From positions 1 to 36,383 of the forward strand of contig JAEZCD010000155.1 of assembly GCA_023430145.1 (NCBI GenBank): 36,383 bases of DNA, written 5' to 3'. The position numbers and the translations under genes were made by a program. This document shows positions 14,160 to 21,676 of this stretch, piece by piece. The notes below the pieces were generated by a model, which made no database searches, was not told where the DNA came from, and was given only the letters and a program-made list of their open reading frames with translations. Within the stretch, counting starts at the first letter, position 1. The number at the start of each line of letters is the position of its first letter. This DNA comes from Pseudomonadota bacterium. GTDB lineage: Bacteria; Pseudomonadota; Alphaproteobacteria; Rhizobiales; Methylopilaceae.

Positions 14160-15095
14160 ATGACTGATCCGGGCAAGTCGGGGCGCGGGCCGATCGCGCT
14201 GCCGACCGATCGCGCGTCGCGGCTGCAGGGCATCGGCCTCATGTGCCTCGCGGTGCTGATGTTCGGCTGCCTCGACACCACCGCGAAGTATCTGACGACG
14301 CGGATGGACGTTCTGCAGGTCGTCTGGGCGCGCTATTTCTTCCACTTCGTCGTCTCGTTCGCCTTCGTCAATCCCTGGACGGTGGCGGGCCTCTTGCGCT
14401 CGCGGCGGCCCGGCCTGCAGGTGTTCCGCTCGGCGCTGCTGCTGCTGTCCACCATCTGCAACTTCACCGCGCTGCGCTACCTGCAGGTGGATCAGACCGT
14501 CGCGGTGAGCTTCTCGGCCCCGTTCATCGTCGCCGTGCTGGCCGGCCCCTTGCTCGGGGAATGGGTCGGCGCGCGGCGGCTGATCGCCATCATCGTCGGC
14601 TTCGTCGGCGTGCTCGTCGTCACCCGGCCGGGCGCCGACATGCATTGGGCCTTCGCGCTCACCTTCGGCTCGGCCGCGGCCTACGCGCTCTACAATCTCG
14701 CGACGCGGATCCTCGCCGGCTACGACCCGACGTCGACGACGCTGTTCTACTCGGCCCTGATCGGCACCCTCGTCGTGATGCCGGTCGTGCCCTTCGTCTG
14801 GACATGGCCGCAGACCGGGCTCGACTGGGCGCTGATGGTCGCCGTCGGCGGTTTCGGCGCGGTCGGCCACTGGCTGCTGATCATCGCCCACCGCCTGGCG
14901 CCGGCCTCGGTGGTGGCCCCGTTCATCTATGCCGAGCTGCTCTGGGTCTCGGTGTTCGGCTGGCTCGCCTTCGGCGACGTGCCGTCGCAGTGGACGCTCG
15001 CCGGGGCGGCGATCGTCATCGCCTCGGGCCTCTATCTTCTCTACCGCGAGCGGCAGCGGAACCTGCCGCCCTCCGCCGAGCCGGCGGAGTATTGA
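14160..15095 (+). CDS. EamA/DMT-superfamily transporter
   Basis: This 311-aa inner-membrane protein has about ten spans arranged as two EamA repeats. The first span is 'GIGLMCLAVLMFGCLDTTAKYL' and the second half begins near 'HWAFALTFGSAAAYALYNLATRIL'. EamA proteins are mostly metabolite exporters, for example of amino acids, nucleobases or drugs. The gene starts 6 bases after the SDR stop and probably depends on it for translation, as there is only a weak ribosome site. It ends 6 bases from the convergent GntR gene. The substrate cannot be read from sequence. Confidence 0.9.
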   Translation: MTDPGKSGRGPIALPTDRASRLQGIGLMCLAVLMFGCLDTTAKYLTTRMDVLQVVWARYFFHFVVSFAFVNPWTVAGLLRSRRPGLQVFRSALLLLSTICNFTALRYLQVDQTVAVSFSAPFIVAVLAGPLLGEWVGARRLIAIIVGFVGVLVVTRPGADMHWAFALTFGSAAAYALYNLATRILAGYDPTSTTLFYSALIGTLVVMPVVPFVWTWPQTGLDWALMVAVGGFGAVGHWLLIIAHRLAPASVVAPFIYAELLWVSVFGWLAFGDVPSQWTLAGAAIVIASGLYLLYRERQRNLPPSAEPAEY

Positions 15096-15101
15096 GACCC
15101 C

Positions 15102-15797
15102 CTATGACCGCCGGGCATCGCTGCGGCGGCTCCCCGCTGCGGACAGGGCGGCGAAGAAGTCGCCGAAGCGCTCGCCCTGGATGACGATGTGCGCCTTCAG
15201 CGCGGCTTCCGCGCCGGCCGCGTCGCCGGCGAGGATGGCGGCCACCACCTGCCCGTGCTCGGCCGAGGAGCTGCGCAGCCGGCCCGGCACCCGCAGCTGC
15301 AGCCGCCGGTAGGGCTTCAGCCGGTTGTGCAGGGCGATCGCCTGCTCCTCGAGGAAGGCGTTGCCGCTCGCGGCATAGATCGCCCGGTGGAACGTCTCGT
15401 TGGCGTAGTAATAGGCGTCCGGGTCGCCCGTCTCGGCGGCGAGGCAGGCGTCGTTGGCGGCCGCGATCGCATCGCGCTGCTCGCGGCTCGCGCGCCGCGC
15501 GGCGAGGCGGCCGCACATGCCCTCGAGCTCGGCCATCACCTCGAACATCTGCACGATCTCGGCCGGGCTGCGCTCGCGCACGAAGGTGCCGCGGTGCAGG
15601 TGCTGCTCGACGAGGCCGGAGGAGCCGAGCTGCAAGAGCGCCTCGCGGATCGGCGTCCGCGAGACCTGGAAGCGCTTCGCCAGCGTCACCTCGTCGAGCC
15701 GCTCGCCGGGCAGGAACTTTCCGGTGACGATGTCCTGCTCGATGGCGTCCCGCACCGGCAGGGACCGGTTCAGGCGCACATTCTCGTTAGCGCTCAT
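15102..15797 (-). CDS. GntR-family regulator with FCD domain, probable matAB regulator
   Basis: This 231-aa repressor or activator has an N-terminal winged helix ('DIVTGKFLPGERLDEVTLAKRFQVSRTPIREALLQLGSSGLV') and a C-terminal FCD ligand domain. The FCD domain has the usual metal-binding histidines ('FHRAIY', 'SSAEHGQVV', 'LKAHIVIQGERF'). It is divergent from matA with two FadR-like boxes between, so it probably controls malonate use in response to malonate or malonyl-CoA, like MatR in Rhizobium. I chose the ATG at 15795-15797; one at 15845 would add 16 residues not typical of the family. The link to matAB is inferred from position. Confidence 0.88.
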   Translation of the reverse strand: MSANENVRLNRSLPVRDAIEQDIVTGKFLPGERLDEVTLAKRFQVSRTPIREALLQLGSSGLVEQHLHRGTFVRERSPAEIVQMFEVMAELEGMCGRLAARRASREQRDAIAAANDACLAAETGDPDAYYYANETFHRAIYAASGNAFLEEQAIALHNRLKPYRRLQLRVPGRLRSSSAEHGQVVAAILAGDAAGAEAALKAHIVIQGERFGDFFAALSAAGSRRSDARRS

Positions 15798-15888
15798 GAG
15801 CCGCCTCGTGGCCGAAACACCATCTTCTTCATCAGTTGCGATCATGCCGCAAGCCGGCGCTCGCCGCGCGCCATGACCGGGCCGAGTG

Positions 15889-15919
15889 CTGTAGACAAAC
15901 TGATCGTAGTTGTATACGA
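15889..15919. promoter_or_regulatory. Tandem FadR-like operator between the GntR gene and matA
   Basis: CTGTAGACAA (15889-15898) and TTGTATACGA (15910-15919) both fit the TNGTNNNACNA pattern bound by FCD-type GntR proteins, the second one very well. Their centres are 21 bases apart, on the same face of the helix. The second box may also contain the -10 (TATACG) for matA. The matA start lies 18 bases further on. Confidence 0.6.
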
Positions 15920-15937
15920 AATCTGCCGGGTGGCACC

Positions 15938-17302
15938 ATGGATCCCTTGCTCAGCATGTCCCAGGTCGGCTTCATCCAGGAGCTCGTGCAGTCGATCGCC
16001 GCGCGCGGCCGGCGCATGCTCGACTTCGGCGCCCGCGATCCTCTGCCGCGCTCCAGCATCGCGGCGCTGTGCGAAGGGCTTCTGTCGACCGTCGGCGAGG
16101 CGTCGGGCGTCGCCGTCGGCGAGCGCATCCTCGACGAGTATGGCGAGCTCGACGCGGAGGAGCGGCTCGCCTTCTTCCGCCTTCTGCGCGCCCAGTTCGG
16201 CATCGACGCGGAGAAGGTGGTGACCGCGGCGGAGGCCTATCGGGGCGAGCCGACGGCGGCGCATATGCGGCGGCTGCAAGAGGCGGTCGAGCCGCGTCGC
16301 CAGGAGCTGCTGCGCCGCCTCAACCTTTCCCCGCACGGCACCCTTCGGCTGGTGCGCATGCGCGAGCAGCTCCTGGAGCTGTTGCCCGACCATCCGGACC
16401 TGCGCGAGGTCGACTTCGACTTCCTCCACCTCTTCCAGTCCTGGTTCAACCGCGGCTTCCTCGAGCTGCGGCGCATCGACTGGCACTCGCCGGCGGTGGT
16501 GCTGGAAAAATTCATCAAATACGAGGCGGTGCACCAGATCTCGGACTGGGACGAGCTGCGCCGCAGAATCGACCCGGACGACCGGCGGCTCTACGCCTTC
16601 TTCCATCCGCGGCTCGAGGACGAGCCGCTGATCTTCGTCGAGGTGGCGCTGACCGCCGAGCCGCCGGCGGCGATCCGGGCGATTCTTGCGAGCGATCGCG
16701 AGCAGATCGCGCCGGAGGCTGCCCGGACGGCCGTGTTCTACTCGATCTCCAACTGCCAGGTCGGGCTGCGCGGCGTCTCGTTCGGCAATTTCCTCATCAA
16801 GCAGGTGGTGGAGGATCTGCGGCGCGAGCTGCCGGGGCTGAAGACCTTCGTCACCCTCTCGCCGGTGCCGGGTTTTTCGCGCTGGCTCGCCGGCGCGCCC
16901 GCCGAGCCGGAGCTGCCGAAGGACGTCGCCGCCGCCGCCGAGATCGCCGCCAACGCGTCCGCCGACCAGCCGGCCGAGGGGCGGCGCGAGGCATTGCTGC
17001 TCGGCGCCGCGGCATACTACCTGACGCGCGCCAAGACCCAGGCCGGCGCGCCGCTCGACCCGGTGGCCCGCTTCCATCTCGGCAACGGCGCCCGGCTCGA
17101 GCGCATCAACTTCAATGCCGACCTCAGCCCGGCCGGACTCGGCAATGCGCACGGTATCATGGTCAATTACGCCTACCGGCCGGGCGAAATCGAACGGAAC
17201 CACGAGATGTTCGCCAACTCCGGAACGATCCCGATCTCGAGCGCGGTGGCGCGGCACCTGAAGCGTGTCGGCGTCGACGGCAGCATGGTTTCGGTCGCAT
17301 GA
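15938..17302 (+). CDS. matA: Malonyl-CoA decarboxylase
   Basis: This enzyme decarboxylates malonyl-CoA to acetyl-CoA and CO2, 454 aa, cytoplasmic. The C-terminal catalytic domain carries the family motifs 'FYSISNCQVGLRGVSFGNFLIKQV', 'FVTLSPVPGF', 'FHLGNGARLERINFNAD' and 'NAHGIMVNYAY'. Ser308 (in LSPVPGF) and His380 (in FHLGNG) match the catalytic dyad I recall from human MCD (Ser329/His423). The N-terminal helical domain ('GLLSTVGEASGVAVGERILDEYGEL') is also standard. The ATG at 15938 follows the operator region. Translation couples to matB (ATGA). Together the pair turns malonate into acetyl-CoA. Confidence 0.94.
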   Translation: MDPLLSMSQVGFIQELVQSIAARGRRMLDFGARDPLPRSSIAALCEGLLSTVGEASGVAVGERILDEYGELDAEERLAFFRLLRAQFGIDAEKVVTAAEAYRGEPTAAHMRRLQEAVEPRRQELLRRLNLSPHGTLRLVRMREQLLELLPDHPDLREVDFDFLHLFQSWFNRGFLELRRIDWHSPAVVLEKFIKYEAVHQISDWDELRRRIDPDDRRLYAFFHPRLEDEPLIFVEVALTAEPPAAIRAILASDREQIAPEAARTAVFYSISNCQVGLRGVSFGNFLIKQVVEDLRRELPGLKTFVTLSPVPGFSRWLAGAPAEPELPKDVAAAAEIAANASADQPAEGRREALLLGAAAYYLTRAKTQAGAPLDPVARFHLGNGARLERINFNADLSPAGLGNAHGIMVNYAYRPGEIERNHEMFANSGTIPISSAVARHLKRVGVDGSMVSVA

Positions 17303-18825
17303 GCAGGAATCTCTACACGGCGATGCGGGCCGCGCGGCCGGCGGCGGAAAAACCGTTCCTGACGCTGCAGGATGGGCGCGTCGTCCGCTACGGCGAGTTG
17401 GAAGCGCTGTCGGCGCGCTGGGCCAATGCGCTCGTCGCCTGCGGCGTCGAGACCGGCGACCGCGTCGCCGTGCAGGTCGAGAAATCGCCGGAGCAGGTGC
17501 TGCTCTACCTCGCCTGCATGCGCGTCGGCGCCGTCTACCTGCCGCTGAACCCCGCCTACACGCCGGCCGAGATTCTCTATTTTCTCCGCGATTCCCAGCC
17601 GGCCCTGTTCGTCTGCGCGCCGGCGGCGCTCGCGGCACTGCGGCCGGTGGCGGCCGAGGCCGGCGTGCCGCGTGTGGAAACGCTCGACCAGGACGGAACG
17701 GGCAGCCTTTTGGACCTCGCCGCCGCCGCGTCAGAGAAATTCGCCGACCGCGAGATCGGCACCGATCACCTGGCGTCCATCCTCTACACCTCCGGCACCA
17801 CCGGCCTCGCCAAGGGCGCCATGCTGACGCACGGCAACCTGTTGTCGAACGCCGAGGCGCTGGTGCAGACGTGGGGGATCACGTCCGCCGACACGCTGAT
17901 CCACGCGCTGCCGATCTTCCACACGCACGGGCTGTTCGTGGCGCTCAACACGAGCCTCCTGTCGGGCGCCTCGATCCTGTTCCAGCTCCGCTTCGACCTC
18001 GACGCCATCCTCGACGCCATGCCGCAGGCGACGACGCTGATGGGCGTGCCGACCTTTTACACGCGCCTCCTCTCCTCGCCGCGGCTCACTCGTGAGGCGG
18101 TGGCGCACATACGCCTGTTCGTCTCCGGCTCGGCGCCGCTGTCGGCCGAGACGCATGCCGAGTTCTTCGCCCGTACCGGCCACGCGATCCTCGAGCGCTA
18201 CGGCATGACCGAGACCAACATGATCGCCAGCAACCCGCTCGACGGCGAGCGCCGCCCGGGCTCGGTCGGGCGCCCGCTGCCGGGGGTCGAGCTGCGCATC
18301 GCCGACCCGTCGGACGGACGCGTGCTGCCTCGAGGCGAGGTGGGCGGCATCGAGGTGCGCGGGCCCAACGTCTTCGTCGGCTACTGGCGCAATCCGGAGA
18401 AGACGAAGGCCGAGTTCCGGCCGGACGGTTTTTTCATCACCGGCGACATGGGCCGCATCGACCAGGACGGCTACGTCTGGATCGTCGGCCGCAGCAAGGA
18501 CCTCATCATCTCCGGCGGCTTCAACGTCTACCCGGCCGAGGTGGAGGCGGTGCTCGATGCGCTGCCGGGCGTCGCCGAATGCGCCGTCATCGGCGTCCCG
18601 CACCCCGATCTCGGCGAGGGGGTGACGGCCATCGTCATCCCCCGCCCTGGCGCCGCGCTCGACGAGGAGGCGATGCGGAAAGAGCTCGCGAAAAACCTCG
18701 CCCGCTACAAGATCCCGCGCCGGCTGATCCAGGCCGAAACCCTGCCCCGCAACGTCATGGGCAAGATCCAGAAGAATGCGCTGCGCGAGACGTTCTCGGG
18801 GCTTTACGGGGCGGCGAAGGGTTGA
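17299..18825 (+). CDS. matB: Malonyl-CoA synthetase
   Basis: This ligase makes malonyl-CoA from malonate, ATP and CoA, 508 aa, of the acyl-adenylate-forming superfamily. Core motifs are 'ILYTSGTTGLAKGAMLTH' (the AMP-binding P-loop), 'HALPIFHTHGLFVALN', 'YGMTETNM', 'GDMGRIDQDGYVWIVGRSKDLI' and the C-terminal Lys in 'NVMGKIQK'. 'HALPIFHTHGLF' and 'ERYGMTETNMIASNPLDGERRPGSVG' are hallmarks of MatB rather than of other acyl-CoA ligases. It overlaps matA by ATGA. No malonate permease (matC) gene follows; the next gene is convergent and begins 8 bases away. Confidence 0.95.
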   Translation: MSRNLYTAMRAARPAAEKPFLTLQDGRVVRYGELEALSARWANALVACGVETGDRVAVQVEKSPEQVLLYLACMRVGAVYLPLNPAYTPAEILYFLRDSQPALFVCAPAALAALRPVAAEAGVPRVETLDQDGTGSLLDLAAAASEKFADREIGTDHLASILYTSGTTGLAKGAMLTHGNLLSNAEALVQTWGITSADTLIHALPIFHTHGLFVALNTSLLSGASILFQLRFDLDAILDAMPQATTLMGVPTFYTRLLSSPRLTREAVAHIRLFVSGSAPLSAETHAEFFARTGHAILERYGMTETNMIASNPLDGERRPGSVGRPLPGVELRIADPSDGRVLPRGEVGGIEVRGPNVFVGYWRNPEKTKAEFRPDGFFITGDMGRIDQDGYVWIVGRSKDLIISGGFNVYPAEVEAVLDALPGVAECAVIGVPHPDLGEGVTAIVIPRPGAALDEEAMRKELAKNLARYKIPRRLIQAETLPRNVMGKIQKNALRETFSGLYGAAKG

Positions 18826-18833
18826 GGGCTTAG

Positions 18834-19634
18834 TTAGGCGCCCACCCGCCGCTCCAAAAACTCCACCACCAGCTCCGAAAACACCTCCGGCGTCTGCGCC
18901 GGCGGGAAATGCGCCGCCGCCTCGATGAGCTGGAACTCCGAGCCGGGCATCAGCGCGTGCACCTGCCGCGACAGGTCGGGCGGTAGCAGGAGGTCGTGGC
19001 CGCCGGCGACGATCAGGGTCGGGCATTTCAGTGCAGCGAGGAGGGTGGAGTTGTCGGTGCCCATCAGGCCGAGGGCGATCGAGGCATAGCCCTCCGGGTC
19101 GTTGGCGGCGAACATGTCGTAGTAGCGGCGGTAGCGGGCGTCGCGCGGCTGCGCCTCGAAGGCCATGTCCACTGCGCCGGGCAGGATCGCCGCCATGCCG
19201 CCGGCGCGGACCGCCGCGGCGCGGGCGAGGGTGCGCTCGCGCGAGGCCTCGCCGAGGCCGGGGGCCGTGTCACAGAGCACCAGCCCCGACACGAACGCGG
19301 AATCCATCGCGGCGTATCCGGCCGTGATCAGCGAGCCCATCGCGCAGCCGATCGGCACGACGTTTTCGAGCCCGAGCTTTTTTCGCACCGCCGCGAGGTC
19401 GGCCGCGTTCTCGTCGCGCGTCCGCGGCCGTTCGGGCATCGGCGAGCCGCCGGCGCCGGCGAGGTCGACGGCGACGACGCGGAACTGCTTCTCCCAGATC
19501 GCCGCGCACTCGTCCCAGAAATCGAGCCGCGCGCCCCAGGGATGCACGAGCAGCAGCGTCAGGCGGCTGTCGCGCGGGCCCGTATCGCGGACATTGAGCG
19601 GGACGATGTCGCCCGGGGCGGCGGCGAGGTTCAT
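18834..19634 (-). CDS. Alpha/beta hydrolase with Cys in the nucleophile position
   Basis: This is a 266-aa single-domain alpha/beta hydrolase, similar in layout to 3-oxoadipate enol-lactonase and related esterases. The oxyanion region is 'LLLVHPWGARLDFWD', the acid is Asp214 ('GGHDLLLPPD') and the base is His242 ('AAAHFPPAQTPE'). The nucleophile elbow reads 'IGCAMGSL', so residue 97 is Cys where Ser is usual. A Cys nucleophile is known in dienelactone hydrolases but is uncommon in this branch. The start at 19632-19634 has GGAAAG upstream. It is convergent with matB and divergent from the MBL-fold gene, so it is probably transcribed alone. Its substrate is unknown. Confidence 0.85.
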   Translation of the reverse strand: MNLAAAPGDIVPLNVRDTGPRDSRLTLLLVHPWGARLDFWDECAAIWEKQFRVVAVDLAGAGGSPMPERPRTRDENAADLAAVRKKLGLENVVPIGCAMGSLITAGYAAMDSAFVSGLVLCDTAPGLGEASRERTLARAAAVRAGGMAAILPGAVDMAFEAQPRDARYRRYYDMFAANDPEGYASIALGLMGTDNSTLLAALKCPTLIVAGGHDLLLPPDLSRQVHALMPGSEFQLIEAAAHFPPAQTPEVFSELVVEFLERRVGA

Positions 19635-19857
19635 GGTCGAGACTTTCCGGCCTGTCTGAGCGTTCCGGCTATGTCGCACGCGGCCCGGCCGGCGGAAAGC
19701 GATTGCCGCCACGCTCGGCGAGCAGGCTCGGCCTGGCCGGCACCGTCCCGGCGGCATTGCGAGTGGCTCCGCTGTAGCAAGCGCGTGAACGGCGGCGCGC
19801 GGCGCTTTCGCCGCTCCGCCCGGATGCTAGGCTGGAGAGTTCGTGCCCGGAGGTCCG

Positions 19858-20670
19858 ATGCGCCGCTTCCTCTCCCTCCCGCTCGCCGCCGCCCTCGCCG
19901 CGCTCGCCTTCGCCCAGCCGGCCGCCGCGCAACAGGAAGACCGCTGTCCGAAACTCGTCGCCGAGCGGCCGCTGCCGATCGTGCGCGCGGCGCTCAGGAC
20001 CGCTGCCGCCCTGCAGCCGGAGGAGGCGCGGCTCACCTTTCTCGGCCACTCCACCTTCCTGATCGAGAGCCCGAAGGGCGTGCGCATCGCCACCGACTTC
20101 AGCGGCCACCACGTGCCCGACGAGCTGCCCGACATCGTCACCATGAACCGGGCGCATTCGAGCCACTACACCGACTATCCGGATCCGGCGATCCGCTTCG
20201 TGCTGCGCGGCTGGACCGACAGCGGCGATCCGGCCCGGCACGATCTCTCGCTCGAGGACGTGTGGGTCAGCAACGTCGCCACCGACATCCGCGGCTGGGG
20301 CGGCGACACGATCCGCAACGGCAACTCGATCTTCCTGTTCGAGGTGTCGGGCGTCTGCATCGCCCATCTCGGGCACCTGCACCACAAGCTCGATCCCTCG
20401 CACCTGAAGCGGATCGGCCGCATGGACGTGGTGCTGGTGCCGGTCGACGGCGGCTACACGCTGAACCAGTTCGAGATGACGGAGGTGCTGGCGCAGCTCG
20501 GCGCACCGCTGGTGATCCCAATGCACTTTTTCGGCGGCGGCGCGCTCGAGCGCTTCATCCAAAAACTCGGCGAGACCCATGTGATCCAGCGCAGCGACTC
20601 GCCGAGCGTGACGGTGTCGCGCGCCACCCTGCCGGCGAAGCCGACGCTGCTCGTCCTGCCGGGCTATTGA
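19858..20670 (+). CDS. Exported metallo-beta-lactamase-fold hydrolase (UlaG-like, atypical metal motif)
   Basis: This is a 270-aa protein with a Sec signal peptide (residues 1-24, 'FLSLPLAAALAALAFAQPAAAQ'). The fold is visible from 'RLTFLGHSTFLIESPKGVRIATDFSG', 'FEVSGVCIAHLGHLHHKL', 'MDVVLVPVDGGYTLN' and 'VIPMHFFGG'. These match the UlaG-like (COG2220) branch. The usual HxHxDH is replaced by 'NRAHSSHYTDY' (about 98-107), which keeps two His but not the standard spacing. It could still bind metal together with 'HLGHLHH'. The ATG at 19858 has GGAGG 4 bases upstream. The function is unknown beyond the fold. Confidence 0.82.
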   Translation: MRRFLSLPLAAALAALAFAQPAAAQQEDRCPKLVAERPLPIVRAALRTAAALQPEEARLTFLGHSTFLIESPKGVRIATDFSGHHVPDELPDIVTMNRAHSSHYTDYPDPAIRFVLRGWTDSGDPARHDLSLEDVWVSNVATDIRGWGGDTIRNGNSIFLFEVSGVCIAHLGHLHHKLDPSHLKRIGRMDVVLVPVDGGYTLNQFEMTEVLAQLGAPLVIPMHFFGGGALERFIQKLGETHVIQRSDSPSVTVSRATLPAKPTLLVLPGY

Positions 20671-20709
20671 GCACGGCCGGTTCGGGCGAAACGGGAGCGC
20701 CGCTCCGCC

Positions 20710-20922
20710 TCAGCTGCCTGCCGGGTTGGTCGGGGTGTCGGCCATCTTCGTCGTCATGTCGACGATCGGCGACATGGCCGACGCCTTGACGATGCCGATG
20801 CCGCGCTCGCAATCGTCGCGGCTGCGATAGCCCTCGGCCGAATCGGCGACGACGTTGCCGTTGCGCGTCCTGAGCCGCCAGCGCCAGTCGCCGCCGGCGT
20901 CGCGATAGAGCTCGAAGCGCAT
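20710..20922 (-). CDS. DUF1508 (YegP-like) small protein
   Basis: This 70-aa protein matches the short beta-alpha DUF1508 module: 'MRFELYRDAGGDWRWRLRTRNGNVVADSAEGYRSRDDCERGI' (wr w rl ...n G .va.S.egY.sk..c..gi). These modules are found singly or in tandem in many bacteria, and their biochemical role is not known. The start at 20920-20922 has GGGAGG nearby upstream; the longer frame has no family match. It lies downstream of gapR in the same direction, with a gap of about 60 bases. Confidence 0.82.
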   Translation of the reverse strand: MRFELYRDAGGDWRWRLRTRNGNVVADSAEGYRSRDDCERGIGIVKASAMSPIVDMTTKMADTPTNPAGS

Positions 20923-20984
20923 CGCAATCCCTCCCAAAAGCTCCGATCTTGAGCTAGGGCGGACGGGGCGTTCCCGCAACCGCG

Positions 20985-21245
20985 CTAGCCGGCGAGGCCG
21001 AGCGCCTCGAGGTAGAGGTCCAGGATCGCCTCCTGCTCGAGCCGCTCGTTCCTGTCCTGCTTGCGGATCTGCACCACCTTGCGCAGCACCTTGGTGTCGT
21101 AGCCGTTGGCCTTCGCCTCGGCATAGACGTCCTTGATGTCGTCGGCGGTCGCCTTCTTCTCCTCCTCGAGCCGCTCGATGCGCTCGACGAAGGATTTCAG
21201 CTGGTCCTTGGCGATCTCGTGCGGGCTGGTCTCTTGCGGGCTCAT
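20985..21245 (-). CDS. gapR: GapR, nucleoid-associated DNA-binding protein (DUF2312)
   Basis: This 86-aa protein is almost entirely helical and highly charged: 'DQLKSFVERIERLEEEKKATADDIKDVYAEAKANGYDTKVLRKVVQIRKQD'. This is the DUF2312/UPF0335 family. In Caulobacter GapR binds over-twisted AT-rich DNA ahead of forks and RNA polymerase and helps topoisomerases and cell-cycle progression. The length is normal for the family. The start at 21243-21245 gives the usual short N-terminus ('MSPQETSPHEIAKDQL'). It is found almost only in alphaproteobacteria, which supports the assignment of the window. Confidence 0.94.
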   Translation of the reverse strand: MSPQETSPHEIAKDQLKSFVERIERLEEEKKATADDIKDVYAEAKANGYDTKVLRKVVQIRKQDRNERLEQEAILDLYLEALGLAG

Positions 21246-21315
21246 GGCGGCGGCGTCCGGGTGGCGAAAAGGGAAGGGGCGCCGTTTCGCCCCGATCGGC
21301 GCCCGCGTCAAGCGC

Positions 21316-21621
21316 TCAGTGGCCGCCCTGGCGCGCCTTGAAGGCGCCGGCCTGCGCGGCGCTCGCCGGCGCCTGGTGGGCCGCCTTCCACTCCTCGTAG
21401 GGCATGCCGTAGACGGCCTCGCGCGCCTCGTCTCGGGTCATGGCGATGCCCCGCGCGTCCGCCGCCTCCTGCATCCAGTTCGACAGGCAGTTGCGGCAGA
21501 AGCCGGCGAGATTCATGAGGTCGATGTTCTGCACCTCCGGATGGGCGCGCAGATGCTCGACGAGGCTGCGGAACGCGGCCGCCTCGAGCTCGGTTCGGGT
21601 CGTCTGGTCGATCTCGGCCAT
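21316..21621 (-). CDS. DUF1244 family protein
   Basis: This is a 101-aa soluble protein of the DUF1244 family, conserved in proteobacteria and without a known role. The diagnostic block is 'AAAFRSLVEHLRAHPEVQNIDLMNLAGFCRNCLSNWMQEAA', with the paired cysteines in 'FCRNCL', then 'YGMPYEEWKAAHQ'. The C-terminus is a short Ala/Gly tail. The ATG at 21619-21621 has GGGAGA upstream and is the natural start. It sits between the NicO-type exporter and gapR in the same direction. Confidence 0.88.
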   Translation of the reverse strand: MAEIDQTTRTELEAAAFRSLVEHLRAHPEVQNIDLMNLAGFCRNCLSNWMQEAADARGIAMTRDEAREAVYGMPYEEWKAAHQAPASAAQAGAFKARQGGH

Positions 21622-21676
21622 GGATGGGTCTCCCGCGTCGCGGCATGATCGCACATGGGGTCGCCGCCGGCGAAAT

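Noticed and set aside
15910..17298. An N-terminal extension of about 460 residues on malonyl-CoA synthetase
   Set aside because: It is matA read out of frame; the synthetase starts at the ATGA overlap at 17299.
13404..18825. A single malonate operon including the SDR and EamA genes
   Set aside because: The FCD regulator lies between them on the opposite strand and convergent to EamA, so the two units are transcribed separately.
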